Below, one piece after another: positions 4,621-5,119 of a stretch of 5,119 bases of DNA. This DNA comes from Candidatus Woesearchaeota archaeon. Its GTDB lineage: Archaea > Nanobdellota > Nanobdellia > Woesearchaeales > DSVV01. The position numbers were made by a program, and so were the translations under genes. Every line of letters begins with the position of its first letter. The first letter of the stretch is position 1. The DNA is taken from positions 1-5,119 of the forward strand of contig JAHFMP010000078.1 of the NCBI GenBank assembly GCA_023267795.1. The letters are read 5' to 3'. A model generated the notes under the pieces. That model did no database searches, was not told the origin of the DNA, and was given only the letters and a program-made list of their open reading frames with translations.

Positions 4621-4628
4621 TTTAAATA
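4621..4628 (-). promoter_or_regulatory. TATA-like box of the 143-residue protein gene
   Basis: The minus-strand TATTTAAA is centred about 28 bases before the ATG at 4596. It starts 12 bases beyond the gpmI stop codon, so the promoter occupies most of the 43-base gap. No Shine-Dalgarno sequence is present before the start. Confidence 0.5.
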
Positions 4629-4639
4629 ATTTATTAACT

Positions 4640-5119
4640 TCAGACTAGACTTTTACCACTCATTTCTTTTGGTTGTACAATATCGAGAAGCTTCAAAATT
4701 GTTGGACCAACATCCTGCAATCCTCCATCTTCATGAAGCTGATGAGAAATGTGATTGCTAATCAAGGTAAACGGCACTTTGTTTGTGGTATGCGCTGGAC
4801 AAGATTCTCCACTTGAATACAACATCTGTTCTGCATTGCCATGATCTCCTGTCAATAATACAATACCATCTTTTTTCAAAACAACAGAAACAATCCTGCC
4901 AACACAATCATCCACGATTTCACAGCATTTTATTGTAGCCTGATAATTGCCGCTGTGGCCGACGAGATCAGCATTCGCAAAATTCACCAACACAAAATCA
5001 TAATCTTTTTTAGATAAAGCTGCAAGAAGTTTTTCTGTAATCTCATATGAACTCATTTCAGGTTTTGTTTCATACGATGGAACTTTTGGAGAAGGAACAA
5101 GAATGCGCTCCTCTTTTGC
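4640..5119 (-). CDS. gpmI: 2,3-bisphosphoglycerate-independent phosphoglycerate mutase, C-terminal part (partial)
   Basis: The frame enters at the right edge and gives 159 C-terminal residues of an enzyme usually about 510 long; the start is outside the window. It interconverts 3- and 2-phosphoglycerate in glycolysis and gluconeogenesis using two metal ions, typically Mn. The visible opening ERILVPSPKV...KPEMSSYE is the typical GpmI segment. Metal ligands are intact: Asp51 and His55 in NADLVGH, Asp92 and His93 in TGDHGNAEQM, and His110 in AHTTN. Their spacing (0, 4, 41, 42, 59) equals that of Asp403, His407, Asp444, His445 and His462 as I recall them for the Geobacillus enzyme. It ends with EMSGKSLV. 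The catalytic serine and the phosphoglycerate-binding insertion lie outside. This is the bacterial-type enzyme rather than the archaeal ApgM family used by many archaea. An internal ATG at 5056-5054 is not the start, because the conserved frame continues upstream of it. Confidence 0.96.
   Translation of the reverse strand, partial: AKEERILVPSPKVPSYETKPEMSSYEITEKLLAALSKKDYDFVLVNFANADLVGHSGNYQATIKCCEIVDDCVGRIVSVVLKKDGIVLLTGDHGNAEQMLYSSGESCPAHTTNKVPFTLISNHISHQLHEDGGLQDVGPTILKLLDIVQPKEMSGKSLV

Overview
The window reads as chromosomal DNA of an AT-rich archaeon. The evidence is an L15e ribosomal protein (found only in archaea and eukaryotes), an archaeal-type Rad50, a tRNA without an encoded CCA, and a TATA-like box about 24-29 bases before nearly every start codon with no Shine-Dalgarno sequence, which is the pattern of leaderless archaeal transcripts. 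The very short intergenic gaps and the bacterial-type phosphoglycerate mutase would fit a DPANN lineage such as Woesearchaeota, but that placement is inference.

Layout. Positions 1-1608 hold two minus-strand genes: the N-terminal part of rad50 (running off the left edge) preceded by rpl15e. A 78-base divergent promoter region (1609-1686) separates rpl15e from a plus-strand pair: a SIS-domain phosphoglucose/phosphomannose isomerase (1687-2673) and a ROK-family sugar kinase (2711-3577). A minus-strand tRNA with anticodon CAU (3591-3665) converges on the kinase gene. Positions 3666-4164 contain no credible protein gene. They hold a hairpin beside the tRNA 5' end, a plus-strand terminator-like hairpin, a palindromic TATA box, and then about 400 bases of repeats: a 25-base direct repeat, a roughly 100-base inverted repeat, and a 126-base unit present twice plus a 22-base fragment, each full unit carrying three hairpins. 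Next come two minus-strand genes: a 143-residue protein I do not recognise (4165-4596), whose stop codon lies inside the last repeat fragment, and the C-terminal part of gpmI (4640 to the right edge).

Three of the six protein genes belong to central sugar metabolism: sugar phosphorylation (ROK), glucose-6-phosphate/fructose-6-phosphate interconversion (SIS isomerase) and 3-phosphoglycerate/2-phosphoglycerate interconversion (GpmI). The kinase and isomerase are adjacent and co-directional and could catalyse consecutive steps. The most unusual part of the window is the hairpin-rich repeat region at 3774-4170, which no familiar feature type explains. It could be a REP-like mobile or structural element or a structured non-coding RNA; the sequence alone does not decide.
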